Assembly: GCA_903844735.1 (NCBI GenBank)
Contig: CAIMUX010000061.1
Location: 1 to 53,277 of the forward strand
Length of the DNA: 53,277 bases
Source of the DNA: Candidatus Eiseniibacteriota bacterium
GTDB taxonomy: Bacteria; Eisenbacteria; RBG-16-71-46; CAIMUX01
Direction of reading: 5' to 3'
Below the pieces are notes generated by a model. It did no database searches and was not told the DNA's origin. It saw nothing but the letters and a program-made list of their open reading frames with translations. Of the stretch, positions 41,201 through 51,000 are shown in pieces. Each line of letters opens with the position of its first letter. Positions within the stretch are counted from its first letter, which is position 1. Position numbers and translations under genes: made by a program.

Positions 41201-41313
41201 CCTGTCCCGTTTCCTCCGCACCCCGAATCTTAGAAAGCCCGCCCGCGCGTTGACATCCCTCGCTCCCGGTGGTCCAATCCGGACGGCCGCCAACCCATGG
41301 GAAGGGGATGACC

Positions 41314-42303
41314 ATGCCGCTGCTCCTGACCCGCCGCGATGTCGAGTCGGTTCTGACCATGAAGGAGGCGATCGCCGCCGTGGAGGAGGGGCTGACGCGC
41401 CTCGCTCTAGGCCGGGCAATCATGCCCCAGCGCACAGCCATTCGCATGACCGGACACCACGGGCTGCACCTCGGCATGCCGGCGTTCATCGAAGGCGAGG
41501 GAGACGACCCCGGGGTCCTGGCCTTGAAGGTCGTTACCGTCTATCCCGACAACCCGGCGCAACACTCCCTGCCCACGACCATCGGAACCATCCTGCTGAA
41601 CGACCCGCGGACCGGCGCCCTTCTGGCTGTCATGGATGCAGGGTTCCTCACTGCCATGAGAACCGGCGCCGCCTCGGGCGTCGCCACGAGATATCTGGCG
41701 CGCCCCGATGCCCGCAGTTGCGGCGTCTTCGGCGCCGGGGCCCAGGCGCGCACCCAACTCCTAGCGGTGGCCGAGGTGCGACATCTCGACCGGGCGGTTG
41801 TCTGCGACCTGCAGGTCGAGACTCGGACACGGTTCGCCGCCGACATGTCGGTTCGTCTGGGCATTCCGGTGACCGAGGGTGACACTGAGGCCTGTCTCGG
41901 CTGCGACATCGTGGTCGCCGCCACATCCAGCACCACGCCGATCTTCGAGGGATCGCGCCTGCGACCCGGGACCCATGTCAATGGCATCGGCGCCCACGCC
42001 CCCGCACACCGGGAGCTCGATGCCGAGGCCGTGCGCCGATGCACGGTGATCGCCGACTACAAACCGGCATGCCTCGCGGAAGCGGGGGACATCCTCATGG
42101 CCATCCGGGAAGGCGCTATCACCGAGGATCACATCCGGGCGAGTATCGGCGACGTCGTGGCGGGACTGAAGCCGGGGCGCACCTCGGCGGAGGAGATCAC
42201 GCTGTTCAAGTCGGTGGGCCTTGCCGTGGAGGATGTTGCGACCGCCGCGCTGGTGTACAAGCTCGCGATCGCGGCCGGTGTCGGGAAGCCGATCGAGATC
42301 TGA
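41314..42303 (+). CDS. Ornithine cyclodeaminase/mu-crystallin family NAD(P)-dependent enzyme
   Basis: 329 aa, normal for the family. N-terminal substrate domain with LGMPAFIEG and the catalytic-lysine strand LALKVVTVYPDN. The dinucleotide region is DAGFLTAMRTGAASGVATRYLARPDA followed by FGAGAQARTQL. The C-terminal loop is NGIGAHAPAHRELD. Members include ornithine cyclodeaminase, alanine dehydrogenase, and ketimine/pyrroline reductases; the sequence alone does not choose. I use the ATG at 41314 with GGAAGGGG about 6 nt upstream; an ATG at 41308 has no room for an RBS. Confidence 0.92.
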   Translation: MPLLLTRRDVESVLTMKEAIAAVEEGLTRLALGRAIMPQRTAIRMTGHHGLHLGMPAFIEGEGDDPGVLALKVVTVYPDNPAQHSLPTTIGTILLNDPRTGALLAVMDAGFLTAMRTGAASGVATRYLARPDARSCGVFGAGAQARTQLLAVAEVRHLDRAVVCDLQVETRTRFAADMSVRLGIPVTEGDTEACLGCDIVVAATSSTTPIFEGSRLRPGTHVNGIGAHAPAHRELDAEAVRRCTVIADYKPACLAEAGDILMAIREGAITEDHIRASIGDVVAGLKPGRTSAEEITLFKSVGLAVEDVATAALVYKLAIAAGVGKPIEI

Positions 42304-42376
42304 ACAAGGGCTGGCGGAGCGGGAAACCGATCAGGGTCTCATCGTGGACGGCTGAGCGAGTTCCAGGGGTGGCATC

Positions 42377-43237
42377 GTGCGCTGTTTCTTTGTCTCCGAC
42401 CTGCACGGCCGGACCGACCGCTATGAGAAGCTCTTCGCCGCCATCCGCGCCGAGCATCCCGCTGCGGTGTTTATCGGCGGGGACATCCTGCCGACCGGGT
42501 CCTTTGTCCGCGCGGCGCTCGACCCGGCCCATGACGATTTCATCCACAACTACCTGACGCCGGCCTTCCTGACGCTGCGGAAGGACTTAGCGCCGGCCGC
42601 GCCGGAGGTCTTCCTCATCCTCGGCAACGACGACGCGCGGATTGAGGAGGAGTCAATCATGCACGCCGAGACGCGCGGCTGCTGGCACTACGCGCACGAA
42701 CGAAAACTCTCGCTCGGGCCCCATGCCGTCTATGGGTATGCCTGCGTGCCACCCACCCCGTTTCTTCTCAAGGATTGGGAGCGGTACGACGTCTCGCGCT
42801 ACGTTGACCCGGGTTGCGTCTCGCCCGAAGAAGGCTATCGGAGCGCCGAGATCTCTCCGGACGAGGTGAAGTGGTCGACGATCCAGAAGGAGCTCGCACG
42901 CCTGGCTGGGGACGATGACCTGGCCGAGGCGATTTTCCTCTTTCACTCGCCACCGCATGAGACACAGCTCGACCGCGCGGCCCTCGATGGACAGACAGTG
43001 GAAGGCGTTCCACTCGATCCCCACGTCGGGAGCATAGCGATCCGCCGCTTCCTAGAGGAGCGAGGCCCGCGGGTCTCGCTCCACGGACACATCCACGAAT
43101 CGGCACGGCTGACCGGCTCGTGGCGCACGATGGTGGGCCGCACCCACGCCTTCTCGGCGGCCCACGACGGGCCGGAGTTGGCGCTGGTGCGTTTCGACTC
43201 ACAGCGACCGGAGGCGGCGACGCGGGAGATCCTTTGA
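42377..43237 (+). CDS. Calcineurin-like metallophosphoesterase
   Basis: 286 aa with the five dimetal motifs: FVSDLHGRTD, FIGGDIL, ILGNDDAR (family GNHD, here His replaced by Asp), FLFHSPPHET, and SLHGHIHES. Likely a cytoplasmic phosphoesterase of unknown substrate, resembling the YfcE/ICC-like group. The GTG/ATG region near 42377 follows the dehydratase-family gene by 73 bp on the same strand, so they may be co-transcribed. The GNDD variation in motif III is worth noting, since this His usually helps protonate the leaving group. Confidence 0.9.
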   Translation: MRCFFVSDLHGRTDRYEKLFAAIRAEHPAAVFIGGDILPTGSFVRAALDPAHDDFIHNYLTPAFLTLRKDLAPAAPEVFLILGNDDARIEEESIMHAETRGCWHYAHERKLSLGPHAVYGYACVPPTPFLLKDWERYDVSRYVDPGCVSPEEGYRSAEISPDEVKWSTIQKELARLAGDDDLAEAIFLFHSPPHETQLDRAALDGQTVEGVPLDPHVGSIAIRRFLEERGPRVSLHGHIHESARLTGSWRTMVGRTHAFSAAHDGPELALVRFDSQRPEAATREIL

Positions 43238-43495
43238 GGCTCGTGGCCGCACCGTCGGCCAGGCCGTCGGCGGTATCGTCAGCCATGCCGTCGCACCTCG
43301 CGGGCAGGCAGAGGAACCGGGTGCAATGGAGCAATGGATCCACGGCAACATAGTGTAGTCTCGTTTGGCTGGGTGCTGAGAATTCATAGCCGTCGCGGCC
43401 GGCCTCCACGACAGCGCATCATCCTCTGGCGGAGAGCTGAGGAGTTCGCTCTCGCCCAGCCGAGTTCTCTCGCCGGCCTCAAGGAAAGGACCCCC

Positions 43496-44986
43496 ATGCA
43501 AGCCAAGAGCGACCTCCCCGCTTACGAGAGTCTCGAGCCCGCCGCCGTCTGGAAGTTCTTCGCCGGATTGTCCGCCCACCCCCGCCCCTCCAAGAAAGAG
43601 GAGCGCGTGCGCGCCCACCTCGAGGGCGTGGCCCGCGAGCTCGGGCTCGTGACTCGCACCGACGCCGTGGGAAACCTCGTCATCGAAGTGCCGGCCACGA
43701 CCGGTTGCGAGGCGGGGCCGGTCACCGTGCTGCAGGGGCACCTCGACATGGTCTGCGAGAAGAACAGCGGGACCGCTCATGACTTCGACCGCGACCCGAT
43801 CAAGCTGATCGTCGACCGCGACGCAGAGGAAGGACGCATCGTCGTCCGCTCCGACGGCACCACCCTCGGTGCCGACAACGGCATCGGCTTGGCACTCGCA
43901 CTCGCCGCCGCCACTTCGCCCGAGGCCACGCACGGGCCGCTGGAGATTCTCTGCACCATCGACGAGGAGATGGGAATGGGCGGGGCCAGCGCGCTCAAGC
44001 CGGAGTTCCTGCGCGGTCGCCGCTTGCTGAACCTCGATTCAGAGGATAGCGCGCTCTACATCGGCTGCGCCGGCGGGTGCGACGCCACGCTGCGGTGGAA
44101 TCTGGCAGGCGAAGTGCTGCCCGCGTCCTCCACGTTTTGTCGCATTACGGTGAGCGGCCTGCGCGGCGGTCACTCGGGCGGCGATATCCACCTGCACCGC
44201 GCCAATGCGATCCGCACCCTCGCCCGCACACTCCTCGAAGACGAAGTGCCGTCGTGGCGCCTGGTGCAGGTCGAGGGCGGCAGTCTGCGCAATGCGATCC
44301 CGCGCGAGGCTTTCGCCATCGTGGCGGGGGCGACCGGTCTGGCCGCGGCCCTGACGACGGCGGCAGCACACGTGCAGGCCGAGACCGCGGCGCTCGGGGA
44401 GGAAGGCTGCCGGATCACGGTGGAGTCGATCGCGACCGACGGGCGCCGCGCCCTCTCCGGGGAACAGAGCGTCGTCTGTCTGCGCACGATCCTGGCCATC
44501 CCGCACGGCGTCCTCGGATTGGTCGTCGAGATCCCCGGCCTCGTGGAGTCCTCAAACAACGTCGCGACCGTGAAGACCGAGACACTCGGGGAACGAATCG
44601 CTGTCACCGTCGGCTGTATGGCGCGCAGCTCCTCGATGCCGGAGTTGCATTTGGTCGCGGGACAGATCACGTCGGTGGGGCGGCTCGGCGCGGCTCAGGT
44701 CGAGGTCGGCAACGCGTATCCGGGCTGGAAGCCGAGCCTCAACTCGCCGGTCCTCAAGATCTGTCAGGCGGTGTACCGAAAGATCTACGATACGGAGCCA
44801 CTCGTCACCGCCATCCACGCGGGCCTCGAATGCGGGATCATCGGCGAGCGGGTGCCGGGGATGGACATGATCTCGTTCGGACCCGACGTGCGGGGGGCGC
44901 ACTCGCCGGACGAGAGGTGCTATGTGGATTCGGTGCAGCAGAACTGGGAGTACTTGAAGGGGGTGTTGCTGGAGTTGTCCAGGTAG
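43496..44986 (+). CDS. pepD: Aminoacyl-histidine dipeptidase (PepD/cytosol nonspecific dipeptidase, M20 family)
   Basis: 496 aa, the PepD length. Metal ligands are in LQGHLDMVCEKN (His), TTLGADNGIG (bridging Asp), TIDEEMGMGGA (catalytic Glu and ligand Glu) and LNLDSED (Asp). The lid domain contains GLRGGHSGGDIHLHRANA and the C-terminal catalytic half AIHAGLECGIIGE and SFGPDVRGAHSPDE. Hydrolyses dipeptides, including Xaa-His, in the cytoplasm. The ATG at 43496 follows AAGGAAAGG by 6 nt; the upstream frame is non-coding. Confidence 0.95.
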   Translation: MQAKSDLPAYESLEPAAVWKFFAGLSAHPRPSKKEERVRAHLEGVARELGLVTRTDAVGNLVIEVPATTGCEAGPVTVLQGHLDMVCEKNSGTAHDFDRDPIKLIVDRDAEEGRIVVRSDGTTLGADNGIGLALALAAATSPEATHGPLEILCTIDEEMGMGGASALKPEFLRGRRLLNLDSEDSALYIGCAGGCDATLRWNLAGEVLPASSTFCRITVSGLRGGHSGGDIHLHRANAIRTLARTLLEDEVPSWRLVQVEGGSLRNAIPREAFAIVAGATGLAAALTTAAAHVQAETAALGEEGCRITVESIATDGRRALSGEQSVVCLRTILAIPHGVLGLVVEIPGLVESSNNVATVKTETLGERIAVTVGCMARSSSMPELHLVAGQITSVGRLGAAQVEVGNAYPGWKPSLNSPVLKICQAVYRKIYDTEPLVTAIHAGLECGIIGERVPGMDMISFGPDVRGAHSPDERCYVDSVQQNWEYLKGVLLELSR

Positions 44987-45495
44987 CGACGAAGACGTCG
45001 GCCGCGACGACCTCCTTCAGCCGGGCCGGGCTCGAAAGAGCCGGGCGCGGGAAGTCCGGTCGGCCGGCCGGATTCCGGGCCGGGGAGCGGCCAGCCGGGA
45101 ATTCGGCGACCCGCCACCTCCGCGGCCAGCGGTGTTCTTCGGGTTTTCGGGGCCGACTGATGACCCGGGATTCGCTCAAGCCCCCCACCGCTTGAGTTGG
45201 AAGCGGGAGGACCTTTCGCCTCATGGCGAGATAGGGTGTGAGGCCCCCCCCCCATGCCGGCGCACCGTACAAGCGACATGTTCCGGGTACCGCTGTCAAT
45301 GCTGCCGACGTGCGGTCAACCGTCTCGACGCTCATGGAGGGTGGATCGAGGGCGCGTTTCACCGAACGGGTGTGGACCGTTTGCCGGGTGACTGTTCTCA
45401 GAACTCTCGGGCAGTTCATTCGGCTGGAGCCCTGACGCCGTTGTGTGTGGTGAAGCGGGACACCCGGCGCAATCGGCAGAGGTCTTGGGCCTGGG
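44987..45495. other. Non-coding region containing dispersed repeat copy B
   Basis: No gene seen. It contains the repeat at 45104-45157 and GC-rich palindromic stretches near 45055-45105 (CCGGTCGGCCGGCCGG, GGGCCGGGGAGCGGCC). Confidence 0.4.
45104..45157. repeat. Dispersed intergenic repeat, copy B
   Basis: Partner of 17985-18040, same orientation. The 25-nt block at 45133-45157 matches 22 of 25; the CGGCGACCCGCCAC block lies 15 nt upstream (16 nt in copy A). Confidence 0.5.
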
Positions 45496-45625
45496 TCAGA
45501 ATCCTTCGATCAGTCGCGCGTTCGCGTCCTGAACAGTGCCGTCTTATACGACGCGGTATAGCCCGAGCTATAAAGGGAGCTCCCGTCAGAGGCCCACCTC
45601 ACGTCCACAAAGCTAGTCTTGATTG
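45496..45625 (-). pseudogene. Decayed paralogue of the TolB-like propeller gene 3' end
   Basis: Minus-strand translation gives VRWASDGSSLYSSGYTASYKTALF, and then in another frame DANARLIEGF followed by a stop. The intact gene at 51951 reads VRWAPDGHSLYASGWSDSEQKTLF ... DANVWLIEGF-stop. About 40 codons between the two blocks are deleted, with a frame change. DNA identity continues a few bases past the stop codon (TCAGAATCCTTCGATCAG on the + strand in both). It is a broken duplicate of the propeller gene. Confidence 0.75.
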
Positions 45626-45873
45626 AGGCCTACAGCCTGATCCCGATCCATCTCGCGCAGACGAAAAGGGAGGATTTGAACCCCAAAACCCTCGCTTCGT
45701 ATCCGTCGACAGCCCTTGTCCTCGGATAACCATCTCATCGTCCGCTGGAAAGACCTTGCACTCGCCCGCAGAGCTCCGACAGAATCGGGCAGGTCGCCAC
45801 ACCGTTCGACGGTGAACAGGGACAATGATCGCCGTGGCGCGGAGCGGCAATTGGGCCGGGAGGCGAACGCGTA
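45626..45873. other. Leader region of receptor kinase gene
   Basis: No gene recognised. It may contain further decayed propeller sequence on the minus strand, but I could not align it convincingly. GGGAGG at 45858-45863 is the likely RBS of the kinase GTG start. Confidence 0.3.
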
Positions 45874-47856
45874 GTGACGGATCAAGGAGATCTCTTCCAG
45901 AGTGCCATCGATGCCGCGCTGAACGGGGAGAACGTCGACTGGGGCCGGATCAAGGATCTCGTGCAGGATCCAGCGGATCTCGCGACCTTGGAGAACGTGC
46001 GCAGGATTCTCGGAATCGCGGAGTTCTATCGAGCCGAACTCCAGCCGGCGTCTGCGGGTGGGTCCACTCTTGCCGATGGCCTAGACCAGACCGATTCTCG
46101 CGTGTCTTGGGGAAGTCCGCGTGGGCTTGCCGCCGGGGAACGTAGGCCGCCCGAAACGTGGGGAAGGCTCGAGATCAAGAGACAGATCGGGATCGGTGGC
46201 TACGGCACGGTCTTCCTGGCCTGGGACCCCAAGCTGCACCGCGAGGTCGCCCTGAAGCTGCTCGAGAGACCGGAACCCGTTCCGGGACGATCGGTCCAGG
46301 CAGCCTTGGATGCTCTTCTTCTGGAAGCGAGAATGATTGCCCAGGTCAAGCATCCGAACGTCGTCGTGATCTACGATGCGGACGAAAACGACGGTATCCC
46401 CGGGATCTGGATGGAGTACATCCCGGGAAAGACACTGCATCAGATCATGCAGGAGAAGGGGCCGCTTGATTGGAGGCAAGTCGCCCAGTTTAGCCTTGCG
46501 CTTTGTGATGCCGTCGGGGCGGTCCATTCCAGGCACAAGATCCATCGGGACATCACGGCGAAGAACCTGATGATCGAAGATGGCGGCCGGGTGGTTCTCA
46601 TGGACTTCGGGATCGGCCGGGACGCGCCCGCGGTGGACTCGCGCAGCACTCATCATATCATGGGGACGCCCCCGTACATGGCTCCGGAGATTTTCCTGAG
46701 GGGTAAGTACTCGACGGCGACGGACATCTATAGCATCGGAGTCCTCCTGCACTACCTCATGACCGGGGAGTATCCAGACGCGTTCGCCGACCGAACGCGA
46801 CTGCTTCGGGCGAAGGCAGTGCCGCCGGCGTTCATGGCCACGATCGAGAAGGCGCTTGCCCTGGATCCTGCGCTTCGTCAGGAGTCGGTCCGAGAGATCA
46901 GGCACGATGTCGGTGAGGTTCTGGTCCGGCCCGATGGCCTGGCATCACGGCGGAAGCGTCGTCTCCCCGCGCTGCTCGCGGGACTCCTTCTGATCGCGAC
47001 CGCATCGGGCCTGGTTTGGTTTCTCGGCATGGATCGGTCCTCTTCGGTGGTTCAGAGGCTCGAACGCGGTGCGGCGCAGGTGGCACAGCACTCCGCCGGA
47101 GTGCCGGCATCGCAGCCCGGAACGACCGACCGCACTATCACGGGGGGATTGGACTCAGCGCAGGCGCGGCTGGCGGCCCCGAAGGGCCCGTTCTTACGGG
47201 TGGCTCAGGCTTCGGGCCATCCGGTGCCGGATCTGCTTTCGCTACCGGGCGTTGCCTCGGTTGAGCCGAGGAATGGACGGAACGGAACCCGGCCGGATGT
47301 CATCCGGCCTCGTGTCGACACCCGGTCACCGACCGGGGCCGGCGGCTCTGTCGGCACCCCGCTGCCAAAGGCCGCCTTGGCGTCGGTCAACCCCACGGTC
47401 TCCGACCGGGTCGGGCCCCCGCTCGTGCTTCTGCCCACCGTGGTGCAGCAGCTTGCGGAGTTGCGGATCAACACGGGGAAGAAGGCGGTGCAACGTGACG
47501 GCAGCTACAATGCCGTCTATAACAGAAAGACGCCGGGAAGGGGGCGCACCTTTCTCAACTTCCACATGGAGGTGACGAGCGAGGGACCGCTGAAGTTGCG
47601 ATCGACCGACCTGCGCTTGGAGCCGACGGGGAAAGGGGGAGCGGCGTACATTCCGTTCGACTGGTTTCTCGACCTCGGGCTCGTTGAGGAGCGGGGCGAT
47701 TCGCTGATCGTTCCCGGGGCAGGGATCGTGCAGTTCACCGCGGAAGTGCCGACCGTCGATGTCGAGTCGTTGACGCTTGTGGTGGCCGGACAAAGGGTGG
47801 GTACGGTGGCCGCCATTCGCGAGAAGATCCATTCACGGACGAATGGCGGAGAGTGA
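45874..47856 (+). CDS. Receptor-like Ser/Thr protein kinase with atypical catalytic loop and extracytoplasmic C-terminal domain
   Basis: 660 aa. A helical N-terminal segment (1-95) is followed by a Hanks-type kinase domain (about 96-350): Gly loop GIGGYGTVF, K128 in VALKLL, DFG at D244, APE in APEIF. The catalytic loop is HRDITAKN (224-231). Ser/Thr kinases normally have HRDLKxxN with lysine two after the aspartate; here the lysine is four after, as the arginine is in tyrosine-kinase HRDLAARN loops. One TM (364-385) leads to an exported region of about 270 residues: a low-complexity spacer, then a beta-rich domain (about 535-650; NFHMEVTSEGPLKLRSTDL) I do not recognise. GTG start with GGGAGG 10 nt upstream. 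217 bp before the second kinase gene. Confidence 0.88.
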   Translation: MTDQGDLFQSAIDAALNGENVDWGRIKDLVQDPADLATLENVRRILGIAEFYRAELQPASAGGSTLADGLDQTDSRVSWGSPRGLAAGERRPPETWGRLEIKRQIGIGGYGTVFLAWDPKLHREVALKLLERPEPVPGRSVQAALDALLLEARMIAQVKHPNVVVIYDADENDGIPGIWMEYIPGKTLHQIMQEKGPLDWRQVAQFSLALCDAVGAVHSRHKIHRDITAKNLMIEDGGRVVLMDFGIGRDAPAVDSRSTHHIMGTPPYMAPEIFLRGKYSTATDIYSIGVLLHYLMTGEYPDAFADRTRLLRAKAVPPAFMATIEKALALDPALRQESVREIRHDVGEVLVRPDGLASRRKRRLPALLAGLLLIATASGLVWFLGMDRSSSVVQRLERGAAQVAQHSAGVPASQPGTTDRTITGGLDSAQARLAAPKGPFLRVAQASGHPVPDLLSLPGVASVEPRNGRNGTRPDVIRPRVDTRSPTGAGGSVGTPLPKAALASVNPTVSDRVGPPLVLLPTVVQQLAELRINTGKKAVQRDGSYNAVYNRKTPGRGRTFLNFHMEVTSEGPLKLRSTDLRLEPTGKGGAAYIPFDWFLDLGLVEERGDSLIVPGAGIVQFTAEVPTVDVESLTLVVAGQRVGTVAAIREKIHSRTNGGE

Positions 47857-48073
47857 GCCCGCTCTTGGCACTCCTCCGGGCCTCGGCCGGGGCTCCCCGC
47901 ACACGGACTTCGCGTCGCGCCCGTGAAGCCCCCAGTTCCCCCGCGGAAAGTCGCTCAGAACATCGTGTTCGCAGTTGCTCTGCTCCTGGTTGGTCGCTAA
48001 TCTGCGATCCGGCTCCAACGCTGGCGGCCGGTTGCCCCCCGACTGGTTCGATTCGCCTTCGGAGAGAACGCGC

Positions 48074-51000
48074 ATGATCATCCCCCTGAAGATCGGCCGC
48101 TACCCCATCATCCGCGAGCTGGGTCGCGGGGGGATGGGCGTGGTGTATCTCGCCGAAGACCCAACCCTCGAACGCGTAGTGGCGATCAAGGTGCTGCCGG
48201 CCGAGGTGGCCGACAGCCCGATTCGTCTACAGAGGTTCGAGCGGGAGGCCAAGCTCCTGGCCTCGGTGAGCCACCCCAACATCGCGATGATCCACAGTCT
48301 GGAGCGGGAAGAGAACGGCACCGCGTTCCTGGTGCTGGAGTTGGTCGAAGGGCAGAGCCTGCGCGAGCGGCTGGACGATGGCACGCTGCCCTGGCGGGAG
48401 GCCCTCATGCTCGGCCTCCAAATCGTCGCTGCCCTGGAGGCGGCGCATGCCCGCGGCGTGGTGCACCGCGACCTCAAGCCGGCCAACGTCCTGGTCACGC
48501 CCGACGAAGTGGTGAAGCTGATCGACTTCGGCATCGGCCGCCGCGAGGGAGACGGGGGCGATGACCTGGCGATCACGCGCCAGGGCGAAATGATGGGCAC
48601 GCCCGGCTACATGAGCCCCGAGCAGGTCCGGGGTGAGTCGATCGATCGGCGCACCGACATCTTCACCTTCGGTTGCCTGGTCTACGAGTGCCTGTGCGGC
48701 AAGAAGGCGTTCGGCGGAAGCATGGTGGAGGCGCGCGTATCGGCAATCCTGGGGGCCGATCCGGACTGGTCGGCGCTTCCTGCCGATACTCCGCCGGTGG
48801 TGAGGTCGTTGCTGGAGCGCTGCTTGGCGAAGGAACCGAGCGCGCGCCTGCAGCACATCGCCGAGGTGCGCCTGGCGCTGGAAGCGCTGATGTTTCCAAC
48901 GAACCCCGGGCTGCCGCAGGCGGTCTTCTCGCCGGCTCCGCCCGCGGGCCGGCCGCATAACCTGCCGCGTCGGTTGACAAGTTTCATCGGGCGGGAGCGT
49001 GCGCTGCAGGACGTACGGGTGGCCCTGGAGGGATCAGCACTGTTGACGCTGACGGGGACGGGAGGATGCGGCAAGACGCGCCTGGCGCTGCGGGTGGCGG
49101 AGGAGATGCTGCCCGCATTCGCGGGTGGTGCGTGGCTGATCGAGCTGGCCGGTGTCACCGACCCGCAACTTGTGGAGTCGCAGGTGGCGGTCGTGCTGGG
49201 CGTCGGGCAAGAGGGCGTCGGGCAAGATACCGGCGGACAAGATGGCAGCGGGACAAAGAAAGGTGGCGCCGCCCCGCTGCGAGCACTCCTGGTGTATCGA
49301 CTGACGGCCGACCCTACGCTTCTCGTCTTCGACAACTGTGAACACCTCCTGGGCGCGGTGGCCGACCTTGTATCGGCGCTTCTTGCCGCGTGCCCGGATC
49401 TGCGAATCCTGGCGACGAGTCGTGAAGCGCTCGGCATCCCGGGGGAGATCACGTGGCGGCTTCCGTCGCTCGAACTGCCTATCGAGGAGCCTGCGCTGTC
49501 CGCGCCGGTACCGGGAGACGCAGCCTCGAAGTCCCCGGCCACCCGAGCCGCCTCCCATCCCGCGCATGCCGCCGCGGAATCCGGCGCCGAGGCCCGGCTC
49601 TCGGCCATCCGTGGGGCCGAGTCGGTCTGCCTTTTCGAGGAGCGCGCCCGCAGCGTGGTCCCCTCGTTTCGTGTCGAGACGGCCAACGCGGAGGCCGTGG
49701 CGCGGATCTGTCGGCGGCTCGACGGGATCCCGCTGGCGATCGAGCTGGCGGCGGCCAAGGTACGCGTTCTCACCTGCGCCGAGATCGAAGCGAAACTGAG
49801 CGACCGGTTCCGCTTGCTCGCCGGAGGCGGTCGAGGCGCGATGGAGCGCCAGCGCACGTTGCGCGGCGCCATCGACTGGAGTTACGGGCTCCTCGACGAG
49901 GACGAGCAGCGCCTCTTCCGCGGCCTTTCGGTCTTTGCGGGTGGGTGGACCCTCGAAGCCGCCACCGCGGTGTGCGGTGACGGGTGCGACGAGCTGGACG
50001 TGCTCGATCTGCTGGCGCGGCTGGCCGACAAGTCACTCGTTCAGGCCGAGGAGCGGAATGAGGCGACGCGCCATGGGATGCTCGAGACGATCCGCGAATA
50101 CGGGCGGGAGGAGTGTGATCGGCGGGGGGAGTCGGCGGCGTTGCGGGATCACCACCTTCGGTTCTACCTGGAGTTGGCGGAGACGGCGGAACCGCATTTT
50201 GCGTACGACCTGGATGAGGATCCGGAACCTTGGTTCGCACGGCTCCTGCTCGACCGGGAGAACTTCCTGGCGGCGTTTCACTGGAGCGAATTCGCGGAGG
50301 GGGGGACCGACCTCGGCCTGCGCATCTCTCTCGCAGTGAGGAAACTGCTTTGGGAAAAGGACGAGCACACACTCGTCCTCGCGATGGATGCCGAGCTCTT
50401 GAGGCGAGGTGGCGGGTCGCCTCTTCTGCGAGCGAAGTTTCTGCGCCGGGCAGGATGGGTGCTCACATACACCGATATCCCTCGTGCCGTCTCTCTGCTT
50501 CGAGAGAGCGTCGCGCTGGCACGCGATATCGGTGACTCAAGAGAATTGGCGATCGGTCTCCGACATCTGGCAGCGATTGTTCCCGAAGCGGGGTTTGAGG
50601 AATCCGAATCAAGCGCCTACCTGGCAGAGAGCCTGTGGATTTCTCGTACCCAGGGAGACCGGGACGGGGAGGCACGCGCCCTCGAAGCGCGGGGTGAGCT
50701 TCTCTGGCGTGCCAATCGAATGGAAGAAGGACGCGCCTATTTGCACGAGGCGGCCGAGACCTATGGAGAGCTCGGGAAGCGGGGCGCGCAAGCCAGGCTT
50801 CTTGGCTCCCTCGGCTGGTTGGCGATGAAACAGGACGAGGATCTTGACGCAGCGCGTCGGTACTGCCTGGAATCCAGGGACTTGTGGGCCCGATTTGGCA
50901 GATCGGGGTATGCGAAAAGTGCTGGACGGCGGGGTCAGCTAGCCATCATAGAGACACGGGCGGGCCGGTTTTCGGAAGCTCGGAAGTTGATCGAGGAAGC

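Noticed and set aside
45661-45735. tRNA-like T-loop on the minus strand (GGGGTTCAAATCCTCCC)
   Set aside because: The T-arm has a mismatch, and no matching 5' acceptor strand (CGAAAAG) or anticodon arm lies at the right distance upstream.
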